A program made the position numbers and the translations under genes. A DNA stretch of 64,000 bases from contig QZLH01000091.1 in NCBI GenBank assembly GCA_003833135.1, forward strand, positions 96,194 through 160,193. Direction: 5' to 3'. A model generated the notes under the pieces. It was given only the letters and a program-made list of their open reading frames with translations, was not told the origin of the DNA and did no database searches. Each line of letters begins with the position of its first letter. The stretch's first letter is position 1. The stretch comes from Oehlia diaphana (lineage: Eukaryota > Glomeromycota > Glomeromycetes > Glomerales > Glomeraceae). This document shows positions 48,890 through 61,907 of the stretch, piece by piece.

Positions 48890-49962
48890 TAATAATTTTG
48901 AGTAAGTTCTGTTGGTGGATATAATTAGAGAAAATAATGTTTTAGAGACAAACTTGATTATTATACTCTATAATATTCAAATAAATAAAATCTATGTAAT
49001 AATATTTATTTTAAAAAAAATAATTGGCAAAAATTATAGGATTTCTTAAAATTGAATTAAATTAAATATGAAACTTATTTGAATTTGTCAAATTAAATTT
49101 AATTCAAATCAAATTCAAATTAAATATCAAATCTTTGTTAAATTAACCAATTAAAGAATTTCAAATCAAATCAAATTATCAAATTCAAATTAAATATCAA
49201 ATGTTAAATCAAATTGCAGAATTCTAGCAAAAAATCATGTAAAATATAAATTTTTAGAATAATTAATCCAGATTATTTATTTAATTCAAGAAATAAGTTG
49301 TAAAATTTATTTTATTTTTTCTATAATTTCTTTTATAATTTTTATACATACTATATATATATAAGATACCTAGATACCTATATAAGTTACAGATTAATAT
49401 TATACAACCTAATTTTAAAAATAAATCAATTTCAGCCAAAATTGATAATAATTCCAGCTATATTTTTTTTCAAATTTCATTTTTTTGTTATTAAATTAAG
49501 TACTACCAACCCCTTAAATAAAATACATTTGTGTAACATTTTTAAAGTTAATTCGTTAGAAAACTATTTCAATTATACAATAAAAAATCGATCTTAAGAA
49601 GATTCCAAATTAAAAATTAAAACAAGCAATAATAAATTTCAGAACTGATAATAGGGACTTTTTTCGTTTGTTTATTAAATGTCATCATATGATTAAATTC
49701 ACGTGATTTCTGTTTAAAATATAGCAGTAATATCGTACTTTACTTACTTCATTCGCTTTCACTCTCTTTCATAAGACTACAATTTTTCGGCAGTAAACGA
49801 CTGCTGTTGCCATTTCGTGGTTTTTTGTCGTGAAGACCAAATGTTCTTTCCTTAATTTCTGAACCTGGTTGTGACACTCCTTATATACACATATATTGGA
49901 ATTGAAAAAAGAAAAATTTAACGACCGACTTTCAGAAAGATAATTATTCTTTAAACACAACC
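48890..49962. other. Intergenic, MULE remnant to SSD1
   Basis: About 1.07 kb of AT-rich DNA. The proximal 300 bp upstream of SSD1 has CACGTGA at about 49701 and a somewhat higher GC content, and probably includes the SSD1 promoter and 5' leader. A short minus frame at 49769-49960 has no recognisable features. Confidence 0.55.
49069..49217. repeat. Simple repeat of AATTCAAAT/AAATATC words
   Basis: Irregular reiteration of aaattcaaatt, aaatatcaaat and aaatcaaat over about 150 bp, including two copies of tcaaattcaaattaaatatc. This is a degenerate microsatellite-like tract. Confidence 0.7.
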
Positions 49963-52900
49963 ATGTCGAGCGAAACGAATAACAACTTGACTACTGCAGG
50001 GCCTTCCTCTGTTGTTCCTGAAACGTTATCTAATACTTCTGTCGCCGCTTTATCGGATAACAACATAGTGCAGGAAGATACCGTTGAAAAACAGGCTCGT
50101 AAAAAGCAAAACAGACAAAGCTTGAAAGTTCCATCTAAAAGTGATGGTAAAGAAGTTAAAGTAAACAAAACTGTCGTCGCCACAGAAGATACTAATGGGA
50201 ACGACAACGGCGATGAAAGGAAGAAAAAAGAAAAAAAACCGAGTAAAAATCGAGCTGATGTAACCGATCAGACTCCATTAGACTTAACGGACAACAAGCA
50301 ATCTCAACATCAACGTAGAAAGTCAACAGCTAACACAATTGATATTCCAAATAAAAATAAAAATTCTAACAACAGTCACCAAAACAAATCATCTCATCGT
50401 CGTGGTACGTCTATGGCTGTTGGAGAACTTCCAAGTGTTTCATCAAAAAATGCTGGAAAATCTAAAAGTAGTAAAGATGACTCCGAGAATAAGTCTGAAT
50501 CAGCCCTTGAGTCTCTACAACAAATTATCGCTAGTCTTAAAAATCTGCCAGCCGTTCCTCCTAAATCTCAAAAATCAGAAAAAAAGGACGTAGAAGAGAA
50601 CCAAACTGAACCTACATCAAAACACAGACGGGGCGAATCAAGTATTATTGGTTCTAAACGTCCTTCTGCTGCAAAGCAACATAAGAAGAATGCGTCCGTT
50701 TCATTTTCTTTTCCTTTGACTTCTTCAGCGGTTACTAGTTCATTGAAGGGCATTCCTGACTCGGAAGATGGCAAACCTATTGACATTGAAAATGCTTTAC
50801 AAGATACTATTTCTTCATTGAGACGTATGAGTCTAGACAAGGGCAAAGCTCAGAAGGAAAAGGAGGTTGATAAAAAGAAAGATGATTATGAAGATATAGA
50901 AACTGAAGAAGAAAAGAAGGCTCGACGTAAAAAGAACCAGAACAACCGTAAATCTATTAATTTGGATGAAATGGTACAGTCTGGTGATAGAAGGCAAGAG
51001 TTAGAATCTCCAAAATCCCCTTTTGATTTCAAAAAAAATGAAGAGCAACAATTACAGACGAATGCTAAGAAATCTCATCGTCGCCACCAATCGCTTGGCC
51101 ATACATTATCTCCTGCATCAACTTCTGCAACTACTATAAAAACAAATGTTCCGACGCATATTCGACGACACAGTGTTGCTCTTAATGGTAGCAAAGATGT
51201 TTTGAAGGAACTTGAGAAGAATCAAGGCAGACCATCTGGAGCCGATGCTAAAAATGGTCATCGTCGTAGCAATTCTAGAAACTTTGACGGTAACTGGCGA
51301 TCAAGTAAGTGTTAAACAAGTGTTTTAGTTAGATTCATTATAAAAAAGTTAGAACGATAATTAATTAATCATTCGACACATTGCGAGTGAAAGTGTCTTG
51401 TGAAAATAATGAATGTAAATGCAATCTTTATTCTTCAATAATACTCAGCTGCCTCACCCCTTTCTGCCTTAGCTCAACCTTTTCAACCATTTCCGCTTCC
51501 TAAATTCGGCATTATTCAAAAGAAACAACAAAATCAACAGAATCCAAATAACCAACAACAAAGAAAGTCACTTTTTGCTCCTTATCTTCCTCAAGTTTCT
51601 CTTCCTCCGCTTCTCAAAAATGGCGACCTTGTATCCGGTGTTTTGCGTATCAATAAACGCAACCGGTCTGATGCATATGTAACTACAGAGTCACTTGACG
51701 CTGATATCTATATCTGTGGTTCAAAAGACAGGAACCGAGCTCTTGAAGGTGATGTAGTTGCTGTGGAATTACTAGATCCAGAGAAAGTCTGGCAAACAAA
51801 AAAAGAAAAAGAAGAAAAGAAAAGAAAAAAGGAAGAAAGTGCGGGCATTGACAAGAAGAAAGTTGATAAGAAGAAAGATGATGTTGAAGTAGAGGGGCAA
51901 GGTTTGTTGCTATTTGAGGACGATGATATTGTTACAGATGAACATAGACCAAAATACTGTGGTCATGTCGTTGCTGTTATGGAACGAATGCCTGGACAAC
52001 TTTTTTCTGGGTATGCATTCTAACATTTAAATCATAAAATAAAATATCATGATTGTTAACTCGATTTCAATATAACAATCGTAAACATATATAGAACACT
52101 TGCACTCCTCAGACCTTCTTCTACTGCAACCAAAGAGAGAGAAGCCGCTGAAAAAGCTCGTCGCGAAGCAGAAGAGCGAGCTGCTGGCATTGAACCAAAA
52201 GTTGATGAATCAAAAGATGATAAGAAAGATGAAAAAAATGAGCGCCCAAAAATCGTTTGGTTTAAACCGGTATGTTTTGAAGAATTAGCCTTAGAAATTA
52301 GAGTTTAGATATTAATCTATTATTCACTATGCTACAGACGGATAAACGTGTACCTTTAATCGCTATTCCTACCGAACAAGCTCCACCTGATTTTGTTGAA
52401 AATCATCAGTCGTATGCTCAACAATTATTTGTCGTAAGTATAATTATATTATGAACATATTAAAAGTTTTTCTTTCATTTTAACACAAACCTATTTTTAA
52501 ATTTGCATATATTCCAAATTAGGCATGCATTAAACGTTGGCCTATTACATCCCTTCATCCTTTTGGTACCTTAGTTACTCAAATTGGTGAGATTGGTGGT
52601 ATAGATGTTGAAACTGAAGCCCTTCTTAAAGACAATAATGTATCTGCAGAGGAATTCAATGAAAATGTAACAAAATGTCTTCCCACAATTCCATGGACTA
52701 TTCCTGAAAAAGAATTTGAAATACGTCGTGATTTACGTTCTACTAGAATTTTTACCATTGACCCTTCTACAGCCAAGGATCTCGATGATGCTGTCTCTTG
52801 TACTCGATTACCTGATGGTAATTACGAGATAGGAGTTCATATTGCCGACGTAAGCCATTTCGTAAAACCAAATACTGCTCTAGACAGAGATGCTCGCAAA

Positions 52901-54966
52901 AGAGCTACTACAGTATATTTGGTACAAAAATCTGTCCCAATGCTTCCCCCGTTACTTTGTGAAGAATTATGTAGTTTGTGTCCTGGTGTTGAAAAGTAAT
53001 TTTTTAAAATTTCGAAATTTACATATTTTTTTTCTTGATTATTAATTCTTTAATTCTTTTTACTTTTAATATTAGACTTGCATGTTCCATTATTTGGAAA
53101 ATGACACCCGAAGGCAAAACTATGGAAACATGGTATGGCAGAACTATAATTAAACCATGTGCTAAATTATCATATGAAAATGCTCAGGAAGTGATTGATG
53201 GAAATCCTTTAAATGCCGAGGTTAAAATTTTTAATGACCATAATACTAAAGAGATTGAGGCTGATATTAAATTACTTCATGTAAGTTAAGATTTTATTAA
53301 CAATGGAAATCTTGGTTAATGTAATATTTCAATATTGATATTATCTTTTTTTATGCACAGGAATTGGCTCAACGTCTTCGCGATCAACGTTTTAAACGCG
53401 GTGCTTTGTCCTTGGGTTCGATCAGGCTTAATTTTGAGCTCGACGAACAGGACGATCCAATTGAATGTACTGTTTATAAACCTAAAGATGCCAATCGCCT
53501 CATTGAAGAATTCATGCTACTTGCAAACATGAGTGTTGCACAAAAAATTTCTAGTGCTTTTCCAGAACAGGCTTTGCTAAGGCGACATGCTCCTCCTATT
53601 GAGCGTAGACTTGTATGTTTCTCTAAATTAATGATATTAATAATTTATTATGTATACTCATTTTTATTTTTATAATTTAGAATGATTTTGTTGAACATGC
53701 TAATAGATTAGGTTATGATGATTTTGATGCCACATCAGCTGGAGCATTGCAAGAATCTCTTAACTCTATAAAAGATGATGATGCTAGAGAGGCATGTAAT
53801 TTATTCATTGATATTTTATTAATTATGTATAATAATTAATCTTTTTACTTTTTTAGGTATTGAATCTTCTCGCCATTAAACCAATGCAAAGAGCAAAATA
53901 TTTCTGCACTGGTACTTTGGATATTGCCAAATATCATCATTATGCTTTAAATTTTCCACTTTATACTCATTTTACATCTCCTATCCGTCGATATGCCGAT
54001 GTTCTTGTTCATCGTATGCTTGAAGCTGCTTTATCCGGTGGTGAGTAAATTATTACGTATATTATATATTTTTTCTTTTTTTTAAAAAAAAAAATTTATT
54101 AAGTATACTAATTGAGATTTTTCGATTTAACTATAGAGAAACGTTTTTATTTGGATAAAGATGCAGTTCAAAAGACGGCTAGTCATTGCAATGTTAAGAA
54201 AGAAGCTGCGAAAAATGCACAGGAACAAAGCAGCCATCTCTTCCTTTGTGTTCTTCTTCGTAATTTGACGTTGCAATCTGGTCCAGTCATTCGCGAAGCA
54301 ATTGTTATTGGCGTTAAAGATCATGCTTTTGATGTTTTAGTCCCAGCCTTTGGTATCGAAAAACGTGTTCATTTGGATCAGTTGCCTTTAGAAAGATTTG
54401 TTTTTAATGATGAAACTGGGGATCTCGTTTTACGTTGGAAACCTGGTGTCAGTTCACTTGAACCAATCTCCGATTATGATGGTTTTGGAGAAGATGATGA
54501 TGTTTTATTAGATGTAGATGAAGAAGCATTGCTTGCCGATGATCATGATGATTACCACTATTTGATGGATGTGACTAGTCGTCCTTCTGATGAAGAAAAT
54601 AGGTTATTTGATGCCAACTCTGACATTGGTGATGATGATGATATTGATGATGACATAATTGGCGACGAAAGTGTTGAAATCAATCAAGAAACAACTAAAA
54701 CCACCGTCCCATCTGTTTCTATTCATGATTCTCCAAAAGTAGACTATAATTCAATTTCAGAAACTACATTTAACCAATCACCCGCCAAAATATCTCCCCC
54801 AGTTATCAAAGTTAATGAATTACCTCAATTACAAATAGAATCTGATCCTGATACTCCTAATTCACAGATAATTAAAGAGCTTTGTCATCTTCAAGTTGTT
54901 ATCACTGTGGATTGCAAAAAAAGTCCGCCTGTTATCAAAGTTTTGGCCGTTAATCCCTACGCATAA
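49963..54966 (+). CDS. SSD1: Ssd1/Sts5-type RNA-binding RNB-domain protein
   Basis: Ssd1 binds mRNAs, many for cell-wall proteins, and represses their translation; in yeast it is controlled by the NDR kinase Cbk1 and resembles DIS3L2 nucleases. The start at 49963 gives [16 protein letters not shown]. The disordered N-terminus (one 1342-nt exon) carries six HxRxxS sites (Ser 121, 150, 226, 377, 404 and 438) and an FSFP motif (248-251) of the Cbk1-docking type. Cold-shock-like domains follow: [49 protein letters not shown]. The RNB domain has [26 protein letters not shown] and [17 protein letters not shown]. The tail beyond 54430 is Asp-rich and differs from other parts; it ends LAVNPYA. About nine introns are present. 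Family assignment is secure. Confidence 0.95.
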
Positions 54967-55713
54967 AACTCGAACATTCGAAATTGCTTTGTTTATTATT
55001 CATATTTGTATAAGATATTTGTTTTATTACATTATATATTTCTTTTTTGATTGATTATAGAAATGCATAATATATTGGTTTTATATATATAAATTTTCGA
55101 ACGTATTAACATTTGAATTTTCCTTATTTTCTTTCATTTAAATTCTTTTTTCTGTTAGAGATATTTTTTTTCAGTTAAATTTAAATTCTTTTTATTTTGG
55201 GTTTAGTTTTTCGGGTTGTAATTTTCTTTCTTGAGCCGTTGTGTCCGTATAGTTTGGTTTATTGCTATTTTATTACAATAAATTATCTTCAAAAAATCTT
55301 TGTAATTTCAGATAAAATATACATTAATTGCCCAGTGTTTGTATAAACTTAATTATTTGCCTATTCATTTTCATATATCTATTGATATAAATGTAAAAAA
55401 AATACACAAGTTCATAAAAGAGATTGCATTGCTTAAGAGCCGTTTGTGTCCGTACAGTTTGGTTTGTTACTATTTTATTACTCAATAAAATCTTTATACA
55501 ATAATTGGCCAATGTGTATATTGATACAGTGAAGATTCACTCGAAAAATAAATTTTAACTATTTAGTCTCATATTCACTCATATATATTTATTGACATAA
55601 ATGTAAAAAAAATACACAAGTAAATAAGTGAATGAAAAATAATAAATTTAATAAATTACCAAATTACCAAAAAAAAAAGATTGCATTGCTTAAAAATATA
55701 AGATAAACTAGAA
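54967..55713. other. Convergent spacer, SSD1/PEP4
   Basis: This 747-bp spacer is largely made up of a two-copy direct duplication, listed separately. No coding frame was recognised. Confidence 0.6.
55233..55692. repeat. Direct duplication in the SSD1/PEP4 spacer
   Basis: Copy 1 (55233-55436) and copy 2 (55437-55692) both start gagccgtt(t)gtgtccgta, then agtttggttt and ctattttattac, and later share gacataaatgtaaaaaaaat/gatataaatgtaaaaaaaat with acacaagt, and agattgcattgctta at the end. Copy 2 has extra AT-rich sequence. It could affect 3' end formation of the flanking genes (inference). Confidence 0.85.
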
Positions 55714-57515
<1,802 letters not shown>

Positions 57516-58920
57516 ATTTCGTATTCTATAAAAGTTTGTTAAATAATAAATAAAGTCTCGAGCTGGATACTAAATAACGTAAAGTTCTGCTACCAACAGA
57601 GCTTATAAATATTTATGCAAGCGCAGCAATTGTTATAGTTATGAACGCCTTTTTAACGCCGGTTCGACAAATGTGACATAAGATATTTGTACAAGTACCC
57701 TTTTTGTAATCAGGAGTATAAATTTAAATTAAATACTGGCCTTGGCTAGTTATTGATAACTTAATTCCGATCAGGTTCTTAATAAAAATAGAAGTTGGTA
57801 TATTCCGTTGGAAAATAGACCATTTTCTAAAAATGGTATAGGTTAATTAACATTTATTATTAAAGATATAGATTTTATCAATGGTAATCTAGGATAAAAT
57901 ATGCGTACTTTATTGACAATAAATATTATTATCTTTATTACACAAAATACAAATATATCAGTAAAGACTAATAATTTATATTATAAATTAAAGCATTTTT
58001 CTTTTGTTAAATACGGGGGGGGGGAATTGGTTAGTGATTAATCAATATATTTCTAGCATATATATTATATATATTTTCATTTACTTATTATTACTTTTTT
58101 TTTCAATATATTAATATCTATTATAAATCATTCTATTAACTCATTAATTATAAGTTTTTAGCTTTTTGTCTTCTTTTAATGTTCAATTTGTTTAATAATT
58201 ACTAATCTACAACTTTTATATATTTCCAATCAGGTTTTTTAAATATTCTTTAAAACGCTTTTTAAGTCTAAACAGTCAGTACTATATATCATAGGCTAAG
58301 CTATAGTACTTTCCTATGTATAGTACCTCTCTTAAAAAATTTTATAGTATTTTACATTTATCTCATAATTCAGTGATCAGATTTGGGTCATCTTTTTTTT
58401 ATGATAGATTGTAAATATTTGCAAAAAATGGAATTTTTAAAGTTTGTTTAGTACTTAGAGGGTACAGAGTCAAACCCCAATTTTTGCAAAATACTTAGGG
58501 TATTATAGCTTGCAATATATGATAATTTCACATTGCTATATAGGCGTAAACTTAGGTATATCTTTTCCTGTTTATAATTATATTAGCCTTTTTGACAAGT
58601 AATTTTAAAAAAAAATAGGAAAATTTTTGAATTTCTTTAAGTACAGTATATTCTTATTTATACCAAAAGCTAATATTTTTTTAAAAAAGTAATTAAGAGC
58701 AGTATTAGCAATTAAACTTATTAGACAATTAGACCAATTGGATATTAGACTTATTAAATTTGTACAAATTAGTCTAAATAAACAATTAGTCAATTGGACT
58801 TAGTCCAATTCTAACTGAAATTATTAACTAATAAAATAATTTTAGCAAATGATATTATAACTAATAAATTTTATATGATTTTATTAAAGTTCAAAATTTA
58901 CAAATTATTAAATTTATTTA
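57516..58920. other. Intergenic AT-rich DNA upstream of PEP4
   Basis: The first ~300 bp probably contains the PEP4 promoter. Beyond that there is no recognisable gene. A G10 run sits at 58015-58024. Around 58275-58330 a set of tagtac/gtacta words forms an imperfect palindrome, and around 58730-58815 the word caattggac/caattgga recurs. All are too weak for a named element. Confidence 0.55.
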
Positions 58921-59282
58921 TTAAACTTTACCAATAATAAAATCTTTTAAATAATTTGGTAACTCTAAATTTTTTATAAAACTATTTTTTAATTTCCATT
59001 TTGCTTGCAAATCAATAGCAGGATATTATATCTATTCAATATATCAGTAATACTTGCTAATTCATTATTTTGATTCTATAATTTATTTTCAATTATTTTT
59101 ATCCAATTTATTACTGTTTTTTTCCATTTATTAACAGATACTAATGATTATATATAAATATTATTTATACTTTCATTATCATTTTCATTTATTTTACTAT
59201 CAGTATCAGAACATTTATTATCAGATAAGATGAAAATTTCATCATCATTTTCTAATTTTGCAAATTCTATATTATCTGACAT
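58921..59282 (-). pseudogene. Decayed reading frame, family unknown
   Basis: From an ATG at 59282 the minus strand reads MSDNIEFAKLENDDEIFILS then Asp/Asn/Ser-rich sequence to a TAA. Further frames downstream read VNKWKKTVINWIK, ASITDILNRYN and, after a frame change, AKWKLKNSFIKNLELPNY and KDFIIGKV with a stop at 58921. The amino-acid composition looks protein-like but is broken by stops and at least one shift. The family is not recognised; a transposon-associated gene is likely by context only. Confidence 0.5.
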
Positions 59283-59489
59283 GATAATTTAACTTATAAA
59301 GCTATTATTTTCTTTGCATATTTGCATGAAATTGGGCTAACTTACCACTTTTTCCAACTTTTTTTTACTTAAAATACCCAAAAAATAAAATATATAAATA
59401 AAAATATTAATACAATCCAGAATTTTACCATAAATGAAATTATTTTTAAATATTTTGATTGGTAGCAATCTTACCATTTTTGTATATAC

Positions 59490-59881
59490 TGATCAAAGAA
59501 TGTTAATCAGAATATTCTATAACTGCTTTACTAAAAATAGCTAATTTTTTGAAATATTTTTATGGACCTAGATACAATGGCTTTCAAAACAATTGTGCAA
59601 TTATTTTGTAAAATTTTTAAAATATATCAATATATTTTTGAAGTATTTTTGAGATTAACATATTAAAATAATATCAAAGTTAATTATATTTTAATAATAA
59701 AATAATAACAAAAACATTAAAAAATTATTGTGATATTATTTTGAGTTATACAAAATAATAACAAAAGTATAACAAAAACATTTTGATGTATTAAATATAT
59801 TTTTGTAGTATGTTAAAATTATTACAAAATCATTTCAAAAAATTGATCATTTTTAGTAAAGTGATATTGATACTTTGATCA
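59490..59881. mobile_element. MITE-like element with ~50-bp imperfect inverted ends
   Basis: The left end (ctgatcaaagaatg, then ctttactaaaaatagctaat and ttttttgaaat) is matched in reverse complement by 59825-59881 (atttcaaaaaattgatcatt, then ttagtaaag and actttgatca). The best-conserved core arms are 59526-59555 and 59831-59861. The interior is AT-rich with a repeated aataacaaaa(a/g) motif and no frame. Confidence 0.7.
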
Positions 59882-60206
59882 TTTGAAATGATAAAACTTA
59901 GTTAATTTTATTAATTTTCTAATTTATTTCTATATTTGAAAAATATATATTTTTTACATAAATTACAGTTACCTCAAAAAGTATTGCATGATTACTTACA
60001 GATGGATGATTGGTGAAACATTTTGTCTTTTAGAGTAAACTTCTGAAACTGTATCCAAATTTCTGTAATATACTCAAATTTCTGTAATTACTGAAAAATT
60101 AGAAACTTATTTATTGTAATTAAATGTAAATAAAAAATAAAGTAAATTAAAGTTTAAAATTTATTGTTTGTTTATTGAATTTTTTATTATTATTAGTAAA
60201 CAAACT

Positions 60207-60718
60207 TTACATATCATCAATTATTTTATTAGCTATATTACTTACATTTTCTGATATAACTATATCTTGAATATTTTTCTTTTCTATATCTATATTGTCA
60301 CTATTTTCAACAATTTTATCTAAATCTTTTATAACTTTTTGCAAATTATCAAATTATTTCCTTGTCAAATATCCTTACTTCTATATCATCACTTTTGTAA
60401 TCATCATTAATAAGGTTGCTTGCCAAAACCTCTCCAAAATCCTGCGATAAATTTCGGCAAGATTTTACTATATGTTTACTATAGTTTCGGCAGGGTTTCG
60501 GCAGTTTCGGCAAATGGGGGTTTTGGCATTTCGGCAAAGTTTCGGCAGGATTTTTAATATGATTTAATATAGTTTCGGCATTTTCCGTATAGGTTTCGGC
60601 AGTTATTAAGAAGGTTTCGGCAAGCAACCTTAATCATTAATAACTTTAATAAGATCGTCACTAAATCATTTTCTGATAAAAACTCTTGATATTCTAGTTT
60701 ACCTGATATTTTACGCAT
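60207..60718 (-). pseudogene. Decayed reading frame split by a MITE
   Basis: From an ATG at 60718 the strand reads MRKISGKLEYQEFLSEND, then (with a shift) SDDLIKVIND, which continues across the 222-bp insertion at 60411-60632 as DYKSDDIEVRIFDKEII and, after a stop and shift, LQKVIKDLDKIVENS and SENVSNIANKIIDDM with a stop at 60207. The protein family is not recognised. The composition and acidic/Ile-rich style resemble the relic at 58921-59282. Confidence 0.5.
60411..60632. mobile_element. TTTCGGCA-rich MITE with 8-bp target duplication
   Basis: The ends TAAGGTTGCTTGCCAAAACC (left) and GGTTTCGGCAAGCAACCTTA (right) are inverted repeats with one mismatch. An 8-bp direct duplication, atcattaa, flanks it at 60403-60410 and 60633-60640. 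Eight-bp duplications are typical of hAT elements. The interior holds about nine copies of tttcggca, all in the same orientation, giving a GC content unlike the surroundings. A minus-strand frame across it (60349-60627) is an artefact of the repeat. Confidence 0.88.
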
Positions 60719-60884
60719 TTGTCATGTTAAAAATTTTAACTATATATCAAAATTTAAAGCTGCAGTTTCTGCAATTTCTGCATATATTTAGATATGATGA
60801 TCTTTTACTTTTTAAATTTCAGAGGTTATGAAAGTTATGAAAGTTTCATCAAGTTTTGAAGGTTTTATCTGTAAATAAATTTTG

Positions 60885-61022
60885 GTTCCATATGAATCAG
60901 TTTGGATCAGATTTTATCAGATTTCAATCTGATCTGATCAGATTCAGATTTATCAATTTAAATTTGGATTTGAAATTTGGATTTATATTTAAAATCTGAA
61001 TCTGATCTGCAGATTCAAATTT
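60885..61022. repeat. Imperfect palindrome of CAGATT/AATCTG words
   Basis: The left half has gatcagattttatcagattt and tctgatctgatcagattcag, the right half aaatctgaatctgatctgca followed by gattcaaattt, with aaatttggattt units between. The whole could fold into a long imperfect hairpin. It is probably simple-sequence expansion in inverse orientation and not a transposon. Confidence 0.6.
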
Positions 61023-61907
61023 AAGGGTAAAGTATTCGTTATAATTAATTTTTATTATAATAAATGTCTATTTATTTTTGGTTCTAAAAACCCAGATTTG
61101 TTTATCTCCTTAAACACGTGATGCAGATAAAAATATCGGCTAAATAAATTACCGTGTCTTGTACTAAAAATAGCTGGCTATACAAAATTAGAAATACTGG
61201 CTATATTAATTAAATGTGTTTTGTAACTCTTTCTTGTGAAATAAAGTTTTTTAGCCACAATAACAACGTCAACTAATGGTAAAAAGCAAGAAAAGTAATA
61301 TTTATTATTAAGAAATTGAGAAATTCTTTAATGTTTTTCTATAGTTTTCAATTATTAAAACATTTTAGACTTCCTAACTGGGTACAGCATATGCAAACTT
61401 ATAATCCTGCACTGAAAATATTTAGAAGAGCAAATGGTGGATATATTTTTGTGATATATCCAGAACACTAGAAGTTCTTTCTATCCATACTGAACTACAA
61501 ACAAGTAAAGAGTATTGCTCAAATCCATATTACCGTACCATTACTAAAAAAAAGGGGACGTCTAAAGCGGAGCAAAGTCACATGATATGCCACGTATTTG
61601 CACAGCCACACGGCTGTTTATTTATTTATTTTTTTTTAAAAAAAATTTTTTTATCAGGCTCTTTCTTTCTTTCAAGCCTTAGGATTTACAAACCATGTAA
61701 ACTTTTTTCTCACCCTTTTGTTCATTTTATGAATAGCATCATACTATTTTCGTATTAAGTTCACGTATTTCAAAAAAAATATTGTAAATATTTTTTTTTT
61801 TGTTTTTTTTGTAAAAAGTTTTTTTATTTAGTCCTTTTTCTTTTTGCTAATATTAAACTTATAAATTAATAGTTAAGTTAAAACAGTTTTCCATCTTTTT
61901 TGTTGTC
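61023..61907. other. Intergenic upstream of the second MULE pseudogene
   Basis: AT-rich DNA of 885 bp. It contains ggggacgtctaaagcggagc at about 61555-61574 followed by a CACATG word; in reverse complement this matches the start of the window (about 85-112). T-rich tracts at 61620-61660 and 61790-61830 precede the pseudogene start. No gene was seen. Confidence 0.55.

Noticed and set aside
49769..49960. 63-codon minus frame upstream of SSD1
   Set aside because: Overlaps the SSD1 5' leader, has no recognisable features and no splice partner.
50568..50846. 92-codon minus-strand frame
   Set aside because: Antisense of the long SSD1 N-terminal exon.
60349..60627. 92-codon minus-strand frame rich in AETxxxAET
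   Set aside because: It is a translation of the TTTCGGCA repeats of the MITE at 60411-60632, starting inside one element end and leaving by the other.
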